DNA from: Insolitispirillum peregrinum
Lineage (GTDB): Bacteria; Pseudomonadota; Alphaproteobacteria; Rhodospirillales; Rhodospirillaceae
DNA: 64,000 nt
Strand: one strand, 5' to 3'
Assembly (NCBI RefSeq): GCF_042665255.1
Contig: NZ_JBHTCD010000004.1
The notes below the pieces were generated by a model. That model saw only the letters and a program-made list of their open reading frames with translations. It was not told where the DNA came from and did not search any database. The translations under genes were made by a program, and so were the position numbers. Numbering within the stretch: position 1 is the first letter of the stretch; every line of letters starts with the position of its first letter. This document shows, one piece after another, positions 25,783 through 33,945 of the stretch.

Positions 25783-26172
25783 ATGACCCCTTTCGGAGCC
25801 CGGTTGCGCGATTTGCGCCGCCAGCGCGGAATTACATTAAAGGAGATGGCGGCGGCGCTGAACGTCTCGGCGGCCTATCTGTCAGCGCTGGAGCACGGCA
25901 AACGCGGCCAGCCGGGGCCGGGGTTGGTGCTGGAAGTGTGCGGCTATTTCGGCCTGATCTGGGACGAGGCCGAAGCCCTGAAACGACTGGCCGAGTTGTC
26001 GAAGCCAAAGGTTACACTGGATGCCAGCGGCCTGTCGGTACAGGCCACCGCCTTTGCCAACCGGTTGGCCGAATGCCTGCGTGATCTTGACTCCGATGCG
26101 GTGGCTGCTCTGGATGACCTGTTGGTGCGGGTGCGACCGAAACGGCCACCGCATCGGCGGCAGCCCAAATAA
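25783..26172 (+). CDS. XRE-family helix-turn-helix transcriptional regulator
   Basis: 129 residues. Residues 4-60 are an HTH_3 domain: FGARLRDLRRQRGITLKEMA followed by ALNVSAAYLSALEHGKRG. The C-terminal part lacks a recognised ligand domain and ends in a basic tail (RPKRPPHRRQPK). It is divergent from hisH with a 178-base gap. Its targets are unknown. Confidence 0.85.
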   Translation: MTPFGARLRDLRRQRGITLKEMAAALNVSAAYLSALEHGKRGQPGPGLVLEVCGYFGLIWDEAEALKRLAELSKPKVTLDASGLSVQATAFANRLAECLRDLDSDAVAALDDLLVRVRPKRPPHRRQPK

Positions 26173-26195
26173 AAAGAGCGTGACGCCAACAAAGA

Positions 26196-26228
26196 CGGCG
26201 ATACAGGAAGGCCCGTATCGCCGTTTTT
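26196..26228 (+). terminator. Rho-independent terminator after the XRE gene
   Basis: CGGCGATAC and GTATCGCCG (26196-26204, 26215-26223) form a 9-bp stem followed by five T. The last T runs directly into a parS site. Confidence 0.8.
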
Positions 26229-26243
26229 GTTTCACGTGAAACA
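26228..26243. promoter_or_regulatory. parS: parS site 1
   Basis: TGTTTCACGTGAAACA, a perfect 16-base palindrome identical to the general bacterial parS consensus bound by ParB. It lies in the convergent gap between the XRE gene and secB, about 8 kb from oriC. Confidence 0.9.
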
Positions 26244-26258
26244 CCGAAACAGTGTTTT

Positions 26259-26741
26259 TTAGTTCACCGGAGCCTCGGCAGCGGCCTGTGCGGCGGCGGC
26301 GGCTTCGAGGCGCTGGCGGAACATCTGCACAAAGTCGATCGGCTGCAGCATCAGCGGCGGGAAGCCGCCGTCACGGGTGATGTCGGCGATCAGGTTGCGG
26401 GCGAACGGGAACATGGTGCGCGGCGCTTCGATCAGCAGCAGCGGCTGGGCATGGTCCGGCTCGGCCGGGTTGATCTGCACCAGACCACCATAGACCAGCT
26501 CCAGCAGGAACGCCGGTTCGTTGGCAATCTTGGCTTCGACCTGGAAGTGCAGCACCACTTCAAAGGTGTTGCCGTCCAGATGGCGGGCATTGACATCGAC
26601 CGAAATCGGAATCTCGGGGGCGTCCTTCATCTTCAGGAAGATTTCTGGCGCGCCCGGTGCTTCGAACGACAGGTCCTTGATGTACTGGCCAAGAATCACC
26701 AGCGGCTGGGTGTTGGCGGTGTCTTGCTGGGCATCGGTCAT
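26259..26741 (-). CDS. secB: Protein-export chaperone SecB
   Basis: 160 residues. QYIKDLSFEAPGAPEIF and the conserved PLLLIEAPRTMFPFARNLI identify SecB, the tetrameric chaperone that hands unfolded preproteins to SecA. ATG 26741 starts at the family N-terminus; the upstream in-frame extension has no homology. The gene is near dnaQ/coaE, as in other alphaproteobacteria. Confidence 0.94.
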   Translation of the reverse strand: MTDAQQDTANTQPLVILGQYIKDLSFEAPGAPEIFLKMKDAPEIPISVDVNARHLDGNTFEVVLHFQVEAKIANEPAFLLELVYGGLVQINPAEPDHAQPLLLIEAPRTMFPFARNLIADITRDGGFPPLMLQPIDFVQMFRQRLEAAAAAQAAAEAPVN

Positions 26742-26764
26742 GATTGGGTGGCTCCCTGCTGCGT

Positions 26765-26793
26765 CCATCGGCAGGGTTTGCCCTGCCCGATGG
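26765..26793. other. GC-rich hairpin between fxsA and secB
   Basis: CCATCGG...CAGGG and its complement form a strong stem with a 3-4 base loop. No T-run follows on either strand, so it is not a classical terminator. It may separate fxsA from secB or stabilise an RNA end. Confidence 0.45.
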
Positions 26794-26843
26794 CCCCTCA
26801 TATGGCTGATGTGCTGTAGCACGCTTTGCGGCGAAATGCCAGC

Positions 26844-27419
26844 TTACCGGCCTTTATCCGATGGCGGCAGGATGGTCTGGTTGTCATTGCTGGCTGTGCC
26901 TGCGGGGCTGGCCGCCCCCGAGGGAGCATGGGGCGTGACATCGCGGTAATCGCCTTCGATGTCCGGGGCGGCTCCGCTTTGGCCAGCAAATCCGCTGCCC
27001 GGAAAGTCCTGGTGAGGGTGCGCAAAACCCCCCGACCCGAAAGATCCCGCCGAAGCCGTCCATCGGCGGGCAAACGCCGCCAGTCCCAGCATCAGCAGAC
27101 CGCGCCGCAAGGGGGGCAGCAGCAACAGCACCGCCAGCGCATCGGTGAGAAAGCCGGGAATGATCAGCAGCAAACCGGCCAGCAACACCGCCATGCCATT
27201 CAGCAGGGCAGCGGCGGGCGGTTGGTGGCGGGCCATCGCCTGCTGCATCTGGGGTAACAGGCTCAGGCCCTGCAGGCGAATGATTGCGCCCCCGATAACG
27301 GTGGACAGCAACACCAGCCCGAGGGTTGCCAGCCCCCCGATCTGCTCGCCGACGACAACAAAGGTGTAAATTTCAGCGGCAGGCAGGCCAACCACCAGCA
27401 ATAACGACAAAATCGGCAC
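26844..27419 (-). CDS. fxsA: FxsA-family cytoplasmic membrane protein
   Basis: 191 residues. Two to three membrane segments in the first 110 residues (for example PILSLLLVVGLPAAEIYTFV), followed by a polar Pro/Gly/Ser-rich cytoplasmic tail. This is the FxsA family, whose E. coli member suppresses F exclusion of phage T7. Its native role is not known. It precedes secB on the same strand and is divergent from the Tim44-like gene. Confidence 0.82.
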   Translation of the reverse strand: MPILSLLLVVGLPAAEIYTFVVVGEQIGGLATLGLVLLSTVIGGAIIRLQGLSLLPQMQQAMARHQPPAAALLNGMAVLLAGLLLIIPGFLTDALAVLLLLPPLRRGLLMLGLAAFARRWTASAGSFGSGGFAHPHQDFPGSGFAGQSGAAPDIEGDYRDVTPHAPSGAASPAGTASNDNQTILPPSDKGR

Positions 27420-27585
27420 GATGCTTGCCCTTTACCTTGCGAAAGCCTGTTTGAGCGGCGGGTTTTTGTTGACCAGCCATCGGCTGGACCCCATTTAGAT
27501 AAGGTGTCACGGTCTTTTCTGCCACCCTGTGCCACGTGCTATTCGATAACCTGCCTGACCAATGGGCCTGACCGCTGGGGATGAC

Positions 27586-28302
27586 ATGAGCCAAGGTATT
27601 TCTTACATCGACATTATTTTCCTGGCCCTGGTTGCGGGATTCCTGATTTTACGCCTGCGGTCGGTGCTGGGACGGCGGACCGGTAACGAAAAGCCGCCGA
27701 TGCAGCGCCCGCAGGATGAGGATGTGGTGGTGGACCTGGCCACCCGCCGCCGGGCTGATCAGGACGATGCGGCCCGCCCGGCCCGCTCGTCCACCGATGA
27801 ATTGCCGCTGTTCCTGCGCCGTTCGACCGAACCGCTGGTGGCCCCCGAAGCAATGGGTGGGGTGATGGCCATCAAGGCCGCCGATCCGGCCTTTGATGAA
27901 AACCGCTTCCTCGCCGGGTCGGTGGCGGCCTTTGAAATGATCCTGAACGCCTATGTGCAGGGCGATACCAAGATGCTGCGCAGCCTGCTGGCCGATGAGG
28001 TCTATCGCCAGTTTGCCGAAGCGATCAAGGGCTTTGCCGATCGTGGCGAAAAGCTGGAAACCGAGCTGATCGGCATGCGGGCGGCGTCGATCACCTCGGC
28101 CCGGCTGGACGGCCGCAATGCGTTCCTGACCGTTCGTTTTGTGACCGAGCAGATGATCGTGGTGCGCGATCGCAGCGGTGCCATTCTGGAAGGTGACCCG
28201 AGCCGTTTTGAACAACTGGTGGACGCCTGGACGTTCAGCCGCGATATTGCCTCGCGTGATCCGAACTGGCGTCTGGTGACGACCACTACCCCCGAGGAGT
28301 AA
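27586..28302 (+). CDS. Tim44/TimA-like domain protein, membrane-anchored
   Basis: 238 residues. A hydrophobic N-terminal segment (YIDIIFLALVAGFLILRLRS) anchors the protein; residues about 90-235 form a Tim44-like domain (FLAGSVAAFEMILNAYVQGDTKMLRSLL). Bacterial homologues (TimA) are related to the mitochondrial import subunit Tim44, but their bacterial role is not settled. The start at 27586 (MSQGISYIDI) is chosen because the hydrophobic segment follows directly. It precedes mltA by 2 bases, so they are probably co-expressed. Confidence 0.85.
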   Translation: MSQGISYIDIIFLALVAGFLILRLRSVLGRRTGNEKPPMQRPQDEDVVVDLATRRRADQDDAARPARSSTDELPLFLRRSTEPLVAPEAMGGVMAIKAADPAFDENRFLAGSVAAFEMILNAYVQGDTKMLRSLLADEVYRQFAEAIKGFADRGEKLETELIGMRAASITSARLDGRNAFLTVRFVTEQMIVVRDRSGAILEGDPSRFEQLVDAWTFSRDIASRDPNWRLVTTTTPEE

Positions 28303-28304
28303 TC

Positions 28305-29582
28305 GTGAGGGACACCTCCGTTTCTGTTCGCCGCCGTGTGCGGACCGGTTTGTGCAGCGCCGCCCTGTTTGGGGTGGCGTTGTCGTTGGTGGGCTGTGAT
28401 CAGCAGGACAAGCCCCCTGCGCCTGCCGGGCCGCCGCCGCTGGCCCCTGAGATGCGTCTGCATCCGGTCACTTTTGATGCGCTGCCCGGTTGGGGAGGCG
28501 ATCGCCCGAGTGCGGCGCTGCCTGCCTTGCGCTGGTCGTGCGAGGCGTTTGCCAAACGCACGGACGCTGATGCCTGGGTCGGACCAGGGGCCTATGGTGG
28601 CACGGTTGCCGACTGGCAACGGTTGTGTGCCGGCCTGAACCGCGTGCTGCCTCCCGGACAGGAAAGCGGTCAGGAAGAGACCGTCCTGCGCAGCTGGTTG
28701 CGCGAAACGTTCCAGCCCTATGCGGTCGGCATGGTCGAGGCCGGCGGGCAGGCGAAATACGAAGGCACCTTTACCGGTTATTACGAGGCGACGCTGAAAG
28801 GCTCGCTGACCCGCCAGCCCGGCTATCAGGTGCCGTTGTACGGGCCTCCTGCCGACTTGATTACCGTCGATATGGGGGCGCTGTTTTCAGACATGGCCGG
28901 AGTGAAGGTGGTTGGCCGCCTGACCGAAAAGACCATCGAGCCCTATTGGACCCGGGCCCAGATTGACGGCGGCGCGCTGGCGGCCAATGGTGCGCCGGTG
29001 GTGGCATGGGCTGCCGATGCGGTGGATGCCCACATCCTGCACATTCAGGGATCAGGGATTCTGGAGCTGCCCGACGGCGGGGCGGTGCAGGTCGGCTATG
29101 CCGGGAACAACGGCCACAAGTTCGTTGGCATTGGCCGGACGATGCTCGATCGTGGGCTGGTTGGCAGTGGGCAGGCATCGATGCCCGCCATTCGGGACTG
29201 GCTGAAGACCCACCCGGATCAGGCTCCCGAGGTTCTGGCCAGCAATCCCCGTTATATCTTCTTCCGTCAGTTGCAGGGGCCGGGGCCATTGGGGGCGCTG
29301 GATGTGCCGCTGACGCCGGGCCGGTCGCTGGCGGTGGACCCGCGCTATGTGCCGCTGGGGGTGCCGCTGTGGCTGTCGAGTGTTGATCCTGACATGTTGC
29401 CGTTGGCCCGCCTGATGGTGGCGCAGGATGTCGGCAGCGCGATCAAGGGGGTGGTCCGAGGGGACTTTTTCTGGGGATCAGGCGAGTCGGCGCTGGAAAA
29501 AGCCGGGCGGATGAAAAGCTCGGGGAGTTATTATCTGCTGTTGCCGCGGGACCGCAAGGAGGCTCCGCCAGCCCGTCCGTAA
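28305..29582 (+). CDS. mltA: Membrane-bound lytic murein transglycosylase A
   Basis: 425 residues, started by GTG with GAGGAG upstream. A lipoprotein signal ends in LVGC (about residue 30). FTGYYEATLKGSL opens the MltA barrel domain; the 3D domain with VAQDVGSAIKGVVRGDFFWG holds the catalytic Asp. It cleaves peptidoglycan to 1,6-anhydro-muropeptides at the outer membrane. It follows the Tim44-like gene. Confidence 0.92.
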   Translation: MRDTSVSVRRRVRTGLCSAALFGVALSLVGCDQQDKPPAPAGPPPLAPEMRLHPVTFDALPGWGGDRPSAALPALRWSCEAFAKRTDADAWVGPGAYGGTVADWQRLCAGLNRVLPPGQESGQEETVLRSWLRETFQPYAVGMVEAGGQAKYEGTFTGYYEATLKGSLTRQPGYQVPLYGPPADLITVDMGALFSDMAGVKVVGRLTEKTIEPYWTRAQIDGGALAANGAPVVAWAADAVDAHILHIQGSGILELPDGGAVQVGYAGNNGHKFVGIGRTMLDRGLVGSGQASMPAIRDWLKTHPDQAPEVLASNPRYIFFRQLQGPGPLGALDVPLTPGRSLAVDPRYVPLGVPLWLSSVDPDMLPLARLMVAQDVGSAIKGVVRGDFFWGSGESALEKAGRMKSSGSYYLLLPRDRKEAPPARP

Positions 29583-29662
29583 TCGGTCGGCTTCTATCGT
29601 GAAACAATGGTCCACAGGATGCCGGTCAGGACGGCACCTGTGGCAAGAGGTGGCACAAGACC

Positions 29663-30451
29663 ATGGATCAGTCTGAAATTTCCGCACCCCGTCCGCCGGT
29701 CCGGGTGGCCCTGTTCATCACCTGTCTGGCCGACATGTTCCGCCCGGCGGTGGGATTTGCCACCGTGGCGTTGCTGGAGCAGGCCGGATGTGAGGTGGTG
29801 GTGCCGCAGGGGCAAACCTGCTGTGGTCAGCCGCAATGGAACTCCGGCGACCGGCGCGGAGCGCAAAAGCTGGTCCGGGCGATGATCACTGCCTTTGAGC
29901 AGGCTGAGGTTGACTATGTGGTGGCGCCGTCGGGGTCGTGTATCGGGATGGTCAAGGACTGGCCGCAGGTGTTTTCCGATGATGCGGCATGGCAACAGCG
30001 GTCCACGACCATTGCCGAAAAATCGTGGGAACTGACCTCGTTTCTGGTCGACCGGCTGGGCTGGACGCAGGTGCAGGCCCATCTGGACGGCATTGCCGCC
30101 TATCACGACAGCTGCACCGGCAAGCGCAAGCTGGGGGTTGCGGCCCAGCCACGGGCCTTGCTGGCCGGAGTGGCCGGGCTGGAAGTGCGTGACCTGTCGG
30201 CACCGGAAGAATGCTGCGGCTTTGGCGGCACCTTTTGCGTCAAGTACGGTGACATCTCCAGCCGGATGGTCACCGACAAGGCCAGGGACATCATTGCCAC
30301 CGGAGCCGACACCCTGCTGGCCGGCGATGTTGGCTGCCTGTTGAACATGCAGGGGCGGCTGCGCCGTCTGGGTAGCCCGATCAAGGTGCGCCATGTGGCC
30401 GAAGTGCTGGCCAACATGGGCGATCAACCCGCCATCGGCGAGGGGGAATAA
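29663..30451 (+). CDS. lutA: L-lactate utilisation Fe-S oxidoreductase subunit LutA/LldE
   Basis: 262 residues with two CCG (cysteine-rich) domains: VVVPQGQTCCGQPQWNSG and LSAPEECCGFGGTFCVKYG, which hold cofactor ligands. It is part of the LutABC L-lactate dehydrogenase complex that passes electrons to quinones. Next gene is lutB, 3 bases on. Confidence 0.92.
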   Translation: MDQSEISAPRPPVRVALFITCLADMFRPAVGFATVALLEQAGCEVVVPQGQTCCGQPQWNSGDRRGAQKLVRAMITAFEQAEVDYVVAPSGSCIGMVKDWPQVFSDDAAWQQRSTTIAEKSWELTSFLVDRLGWTQVQAHLDGIAAYHDSCTGKRKLGVAAQPRALLAGVAGLEVRDLSAPEECCGFGGTFCVKYGDISSRMVTDKARDIIATGADTLLAGDVGCLLNMQGRLRRLGSPIKVRHVAEVLANMGDQPAIGEGE

Positions 30452-30454
30452 GCC

Positions 30455-31900
30455 ATGCAGCAGTCCACCAGCCATTTGTTTCACGACAACGTTCGCCATG
30501 CGGTGAACGATGATAACCTGCGGGTGTCGCTGGAAACGATGAAGACCGGCTTTCGCTTCAAGCGACTGGCCGCCATTGACCGCCTGCCGGAGTTTGAAGA
30601 CCTGCGGGAAGAAGGCAAGGCGCTGAAGGACCATGTGCTGGCCCATCTGGACCTGTATCTGGAAGCCTTTGAACAGAAGGTCACCGAGCAGGGCGGCACG
30701 GTTCATTGGTGCGCCAACGCCGCCGAAGCGCAACAGGTGGTGCTGGACATTTGCCGGTCGGTGGGGGCGCGCACCGTCACCAAGGGCAAGTCGATGATCT
30801 CCGAAGAAATCGGCCTCAACGATTACCTCGAAAAGAACGGGGTGCAGCCGATTGAGACCGATCTGGGGGAATACATCATCCAGCTTCGCCACGAAGTCCC
30901 CAGCCACATCATTGCCCCGGCGATCCATGTCCGCAAAGAGATGGTGGCTGATGCCTTTCGTGCCACCCATACCCACCGCCCCGCCGACCGCGACCTGAGC
31001 GAGCCGCGCAGCCTGCTTGACGAAGCGCGCGAGGAATTGCGCGACAAGTTTCTGGCCGCCGATGTCGGGATCACCGGGGCCAACATGCTGATTGCCGAAA
31101 CCGGCACCTCGGTGATCGTCACCAACGAAGGCAACGGTGACCTGACGCAATTGCTGCCCAGGGTGCATGTGGTGCTGGCCTCGCTGGAAAAGGTGGTGCC
31201 GACGCTGAATGATGCCTCGACGGTGCTGCGCCTGCTGGCCCGCTCGGCCACCGGGCAGGAAGCCAGTACCTATGTTACCTTCTCCAGCGGTCCCCGGCGG
31301 GCGGATGATCTGGACGGCCCCGAGCAATACCATGTGATCCTGCTCGACAACGGGCGTAGCAAGATGCTGGGCAGCGAGTTTCAGGACATGCTGCGCTGTA
31401 TCCGTTGCGGGGCCTGCATGAACCATTGCCCGGTCTATGGGGCGATTGGCGGCCATGCCTATGGCTGGGTCTATCCCGGCCCGATGGGGTCGGTGCTGAC
31501 CCCGGCGCTGATCGGGATCGAAAAATCTGCCCCTCTGCCGAACGCCTCGACACTCTGTGGCCGGTGCGAAAGCGTGTGCCCGATGAAAATTCCGCTTCCC
31601 CGCATGCTGCGGGCCTGGCGCGAGCAGGAATTTGAACGCCACCTGACCCCGCCGCGCGCCGTCTGGGCGCTGAAGGTGCATACCGCGCTGGCCAGCCGTC
31701 CGCGGCTGTACCGCTGGGCAACCCGCCTGGGGGCGTGGGCGTTACGCATCTGGGGCGGGCGTCGCGGCTCGTTTGACCATATTCCCTTTGCTCAGGACTG
31801 GACGGATAGTCGCACCATGGCGGCACCCCAGTACGGACGCACCTTTATGGATCTTTATGCCAATCGTCCGAATGCTCATATAACAAACAAAGAGCGATAG
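30455..31900 (+). CDS. lutB: L-lactate utilisation Fe-S protein LutB/LldF
   Basis: 481 residues. An N-terminal LUD domain (about 60-300, SMISEEIGLNDYLEKNGVQ) is followed by two 4Fe-4S clusters: CIRCGACMNHCPVYG and CGRCESVCPMKIPLPRM. It is the electron-transfer core of the LutABC complex. Start ATG 30455 has GAGGGGG upstream. Confidence 0.93.
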   Translation: MQQSTSHLFHDNVRHAVNDDNLRVSLETMKTGFRFKRLAAIDRLPEFEDLREEGKALKDHVLAHLDLYLEAFEQKVTEQGGTVHWCANAAEAQQVVLDICRSVGARTVTKGKSMISEEIGLNDYLEKNGVQPIETDLGEYIIQLRHEVPSHIIAPAIHVRKEMVADAFRATHTHRPADRDLSEPRSLLDEAREELRDKFLAADVGITGANMLIAETGTSVIVTNEGNGDLTQLLPRVHVVLASLEKVVPTLNDASTVLRLLARSATGQEASTYVTFSSGPRRADDLDGPEQYHVILLDNGRSKMLGSEFQDMLRCIRCGACMNHCPVYGAIGGHAYGWVYPGPMGSVLTPALIGIEKSAPLPNASTLCGRCESVCPMKIPLPRMLRAWREQEFERHLTPPRAVWALKVHTALASRPRLYRWATRLGAWALRIWGGRRGSFDHIPFAQDWTDSRTMAAPQYGRTFMDLYANRPNAHITNKER

Positions 31901-31948
31901 ACCGCAGACCTGTAACGACATCGCCAGAAAGGCGAAGGCGGAAAGACA

Positions 31949-32530
31949 ATGACCAGCAGAACTCCCCGTGACCGCGAGCTTCATGCCCGTCTGCAGGCGG
32001 CGTTTCAGCGTGACCTGATTTCGGTCTACGTCGATTTTGACAAGCTGCAATCGCCGAAAAGCCCGATCTTTGACCCGTGGTTGGCGGTCGGGCCGCTGCT
32101 GGGATTGTTGTTGCTGTCTCTGACCCTGTTGCTGGCGGGGGGAATGATCATCGGGACCGCAGCGATGGTGGTCGCGGTGCTGGTCTATGTGATGGTTCTG
32201 CGGCCCTGGCTGGAGCAGGTCTTTCGCCAGAAAGCGATCCATGCGTTGATCCTCGACCTGCGCAGCTTTCTGATTTTGTGGGAGTACGGCGGGGTGGGGC
32301 TGTCGCTGATTGAGCGACCGGAAACGATGGTTGCCGCCCCCGGTGGGCATTGGCGCCATTTTGTTGTTCGCCATTTGCCAAACCCCGAAGCAGGCAGCAT
32401 TGATCCGGAACTGGCATCGGTCTTTGCCCATGATGCCCCGCAGGACGACTCGCCCGCTCCGGCACCGTACATCCCCGGCGAGCCGCTGGAGGGGGAAATT
32501 CTTTCCCGGCGGGATAGCGACAAGCGCTGA
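31949..32530 (+). CDS. Uncharacterised two-TM membrane protein inside the lut operon
   Basis: 193 residues. Residues 1-45 are polar; two adjacent hydrophobic segments (about 46-95, VGPLLGLLLLSLTLLLAGGMIIG and the following one) make a hairpin; the rest is cytoplasmic with an acidic, Pro-rich tail. I do not recognise the family. It lies between lutB and lutC on the same strand with 48 and 43-base gaps and its own AAGG-type ribosome site. It could anchor or regulate the Lut complex. Confidence 0.7.
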   Translation: MTSRTPRDRELHARLQAAFQRDLISVYVDFDKLQSPKSPIFDPWLAVGPLLGLLLLSLTLLLAGGMIIGTAAMVVAVLVYVMVLRPWLEQVFRQKAIHALILDLRSFLILWEYGGVGLSLIERPETMVAAPGGHWRHFVVRHLPNPEAGSIDPELASVFAHDAPQDDSPAPAPYIPGEPLEGEILSRRDSDKR

Positions 32531-32573
32531 AGCGTCTTATAAAGGGGAGACTCCCAACCACGAGGCACTGGCC

Positions 32574-33251
32574 ATGAGCACTTCTCGCAACAGCATTCTA
32601 GAGGGCATCCGTCGTTCCAGCGGTGTGGGACGGCCCGGAACGCCCAGCGAGAGTGAACGGCAGCAAACAGTGCAGGCCCGTCTGAACGATACCCCGGTGG
32701 GGATCGTGCCCCAACGGGCCGAGGATGATGAGGGCTGCCTCAACCGCTTCAAGGAAATGGTGCTGGCGTCGGCGGCGTCGCTGGCCGAGGTCCCGAACTG
32801 GGCGGCGGTGCCCGAAGCGGTGGTGTCGTTCCTGAAAGAGCGGAATTTGCCGATGGTGCTGACTACCTCGCTGGATCCTCGTCTGGCTGCACTGCAGGAC
32901 CATGGCTTGCTGACCGTGCGCCGGGGCGTGGCGCTGCCGCAAGACCTGATCGGGGTGGTGACGGCGGTGGGAGGCGTGGCCGAAACCGGATCGCTGGTGC
33001 TGACCTCTGGCCCCGACGCGCCGACCTCGCTGAATTTTCTGCCCGATATCCACATCATCTGCGTGCAGGCTGCCGATGTTGCCGGGGGCTTTGAAACGGT
33101 CTGGGCGCGCCTGCGGGCACAGGACAGCATGCCGCGCACGGTCAACCTGATCACCGGCCCGTCGCGCACTGGCGATATCGAACAGACCATCCTGATGGGG
33201 GCACACGGACCGCGCCAGGTCCATGTGATCGTGGTCAATGATGGTGCGTAA
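32574..33251 (+). CDS. lutC: L-lactate utilisation protein LutC/LldG
   Basis: 225 residues, LUD domain. TGSLVLTSGPDAPTSLNFLP and HGPRQVHVIVVNDG are family motifs. ATG 32574 is the first Met at the homology; the frame is open further upstream without homology. It is the third part of LutABC and overlaps the Smr gene by about 14 bases. Confidence 0.9.
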   Translation: MSTSRNSILEGIRRSSGVGRPGTPSESERQQTVQARLNDTPVGIVPQRAEDDEGCLNRFKEMVLASAASLAEVPNWAAVPEAVVSFLKERNLPMVLTTSLDPRLAALQDHGLLTVRRGVALPQDLIGVVTAVGGVAETGSLVLTSGPDAPTSLNFLPDIHIICVQAADVAGGFETVWARLRAQDSMPRTVNLITGPSRTGDIEQTILMGAHGPRQVHVIVVNDGA

Positions 33252-33873
33252 GCGCCGGGGGCGCGTTCTCAGCGACGACGAAAAAAGCCTGTGGCAGCGG
33301 GTGGCGGAAACCATCACCCCGCTGGACGCCAACCAGCGGGCACACATGATTGCCGCGCTGGAGGAAATGGCACCTCTGCCTGTGCCCGAGCCTCCGGTGG
33401 TGCCTGCCGTCGTTGCCAAGCCGGTGGCGGCTCCGGCTCTGGCATCGGCCGAGGCGTTGCAGGCGTTGGTGGTCGGTGCCAAGGGGCGGGGAGAGGCTCG
33501 CCCCGAAAGCCAGACGCCAGCCTATCTGCCATTGCAGCATGGCACCTCGCCGGGGGTGGATCGCCGCACGGCAGACCGGTTCCGCCGGGGGAGGATGGTC
33601 ATTGACGGACGCATCGACCTGCACGGCATGACGCAGGAACAGGCGCATATTGCCCTGCATCACTTCATCGAAGGCCAGCATGCCCATCAGGCGCGCTGTG
33701 TGCTGGTGATCACCGGCAAGGGAGCGCGTGGTGAAGGGGTGTTGCGGCGAGCGGTGCCGCGCTGGCTGAATGATCCGCGCTTGCGGCCCTTGATCCTGTC
33801 GTTTTCCCATGCCCAAATCCCCGATGGCGGTGATGGGGCGCTGTATGTTTTGCTGCGGCGGCATCGTGAGTAA
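33238..33873 (+). CDS. Smr-domain protein (DNA mismatch-repair MutS2-like endonuclease domain)
   Basis: 211 residues. The N-terminal part is basic and Pro/Ala-rich; residues about 115-205 are an Smr domain (GRIDLHGMTQEQAHIALHHF and VLVITGKGARGEGVLRRAVP). Smr proteins are nucleases or nucleic-acid binding proteins acting in recombination or RNA quality control. It starts inside lutC, so it is probably translated from the lut message. Confidence 0.88.
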   Translation: MMVRKRRGRVLSDDEKSLWQRVAETITPLDANQRAHMIAALEEMAPLPVPEPPVVPAVVAKPVAAPALASAEALQALVVGAKGRGEARPESQTPAYLPLQHGTSPGVDRRTADRFRRGRMVIDGRIDLHGMTQEQAHIALHHFIEGQHAHQARCVLVITGKGARGEGVLRRAVPRWLNDPRLRPLILSFSHAQIPDGGDGALYVLLRRHRE

Positions 33874-33896
33874 CGGTGAGGAATTGTAAAGAAAAC

Positions 33897-33926
33897 AGCC
33901 CGCTGTTTCACGTGAAACAGCGGGCT
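33897..33926. terminator. Palindromic terminator with an embedded parS
   Basis: A perfect 30-base palindrome whose centre is the 16-base parS and whose outer arms AGCCCGC/GCGGGCT extend it. It is followed by TTGTTTT on the plus strand and TTTTC on the minus. It ends the lut-smr transcript and stands opposite the convergent quinone oxidoreductase gene. Confidence 0.75.
33904..33919. promoter_or_regulatory. parS: parS site 2
   Basis: TGTTTCACGTGAAACA, a perfect consensus match at the centre of a terminator palindrome, about 15 kb from oriC. Confidence 0.9.
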
Positions 33927-33945
33927 TTGTTTTGGCAAGACAGTC

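Noticed and set aside
29594..31681. A 695-codon open frame on the minus strand opposite lutA-lutB
   Set aside because: It is antisense to two clear Fe-S genes, has low-complexity His/Gln/Arg-rich sequence and no family motif; it is a by-product of high GC.
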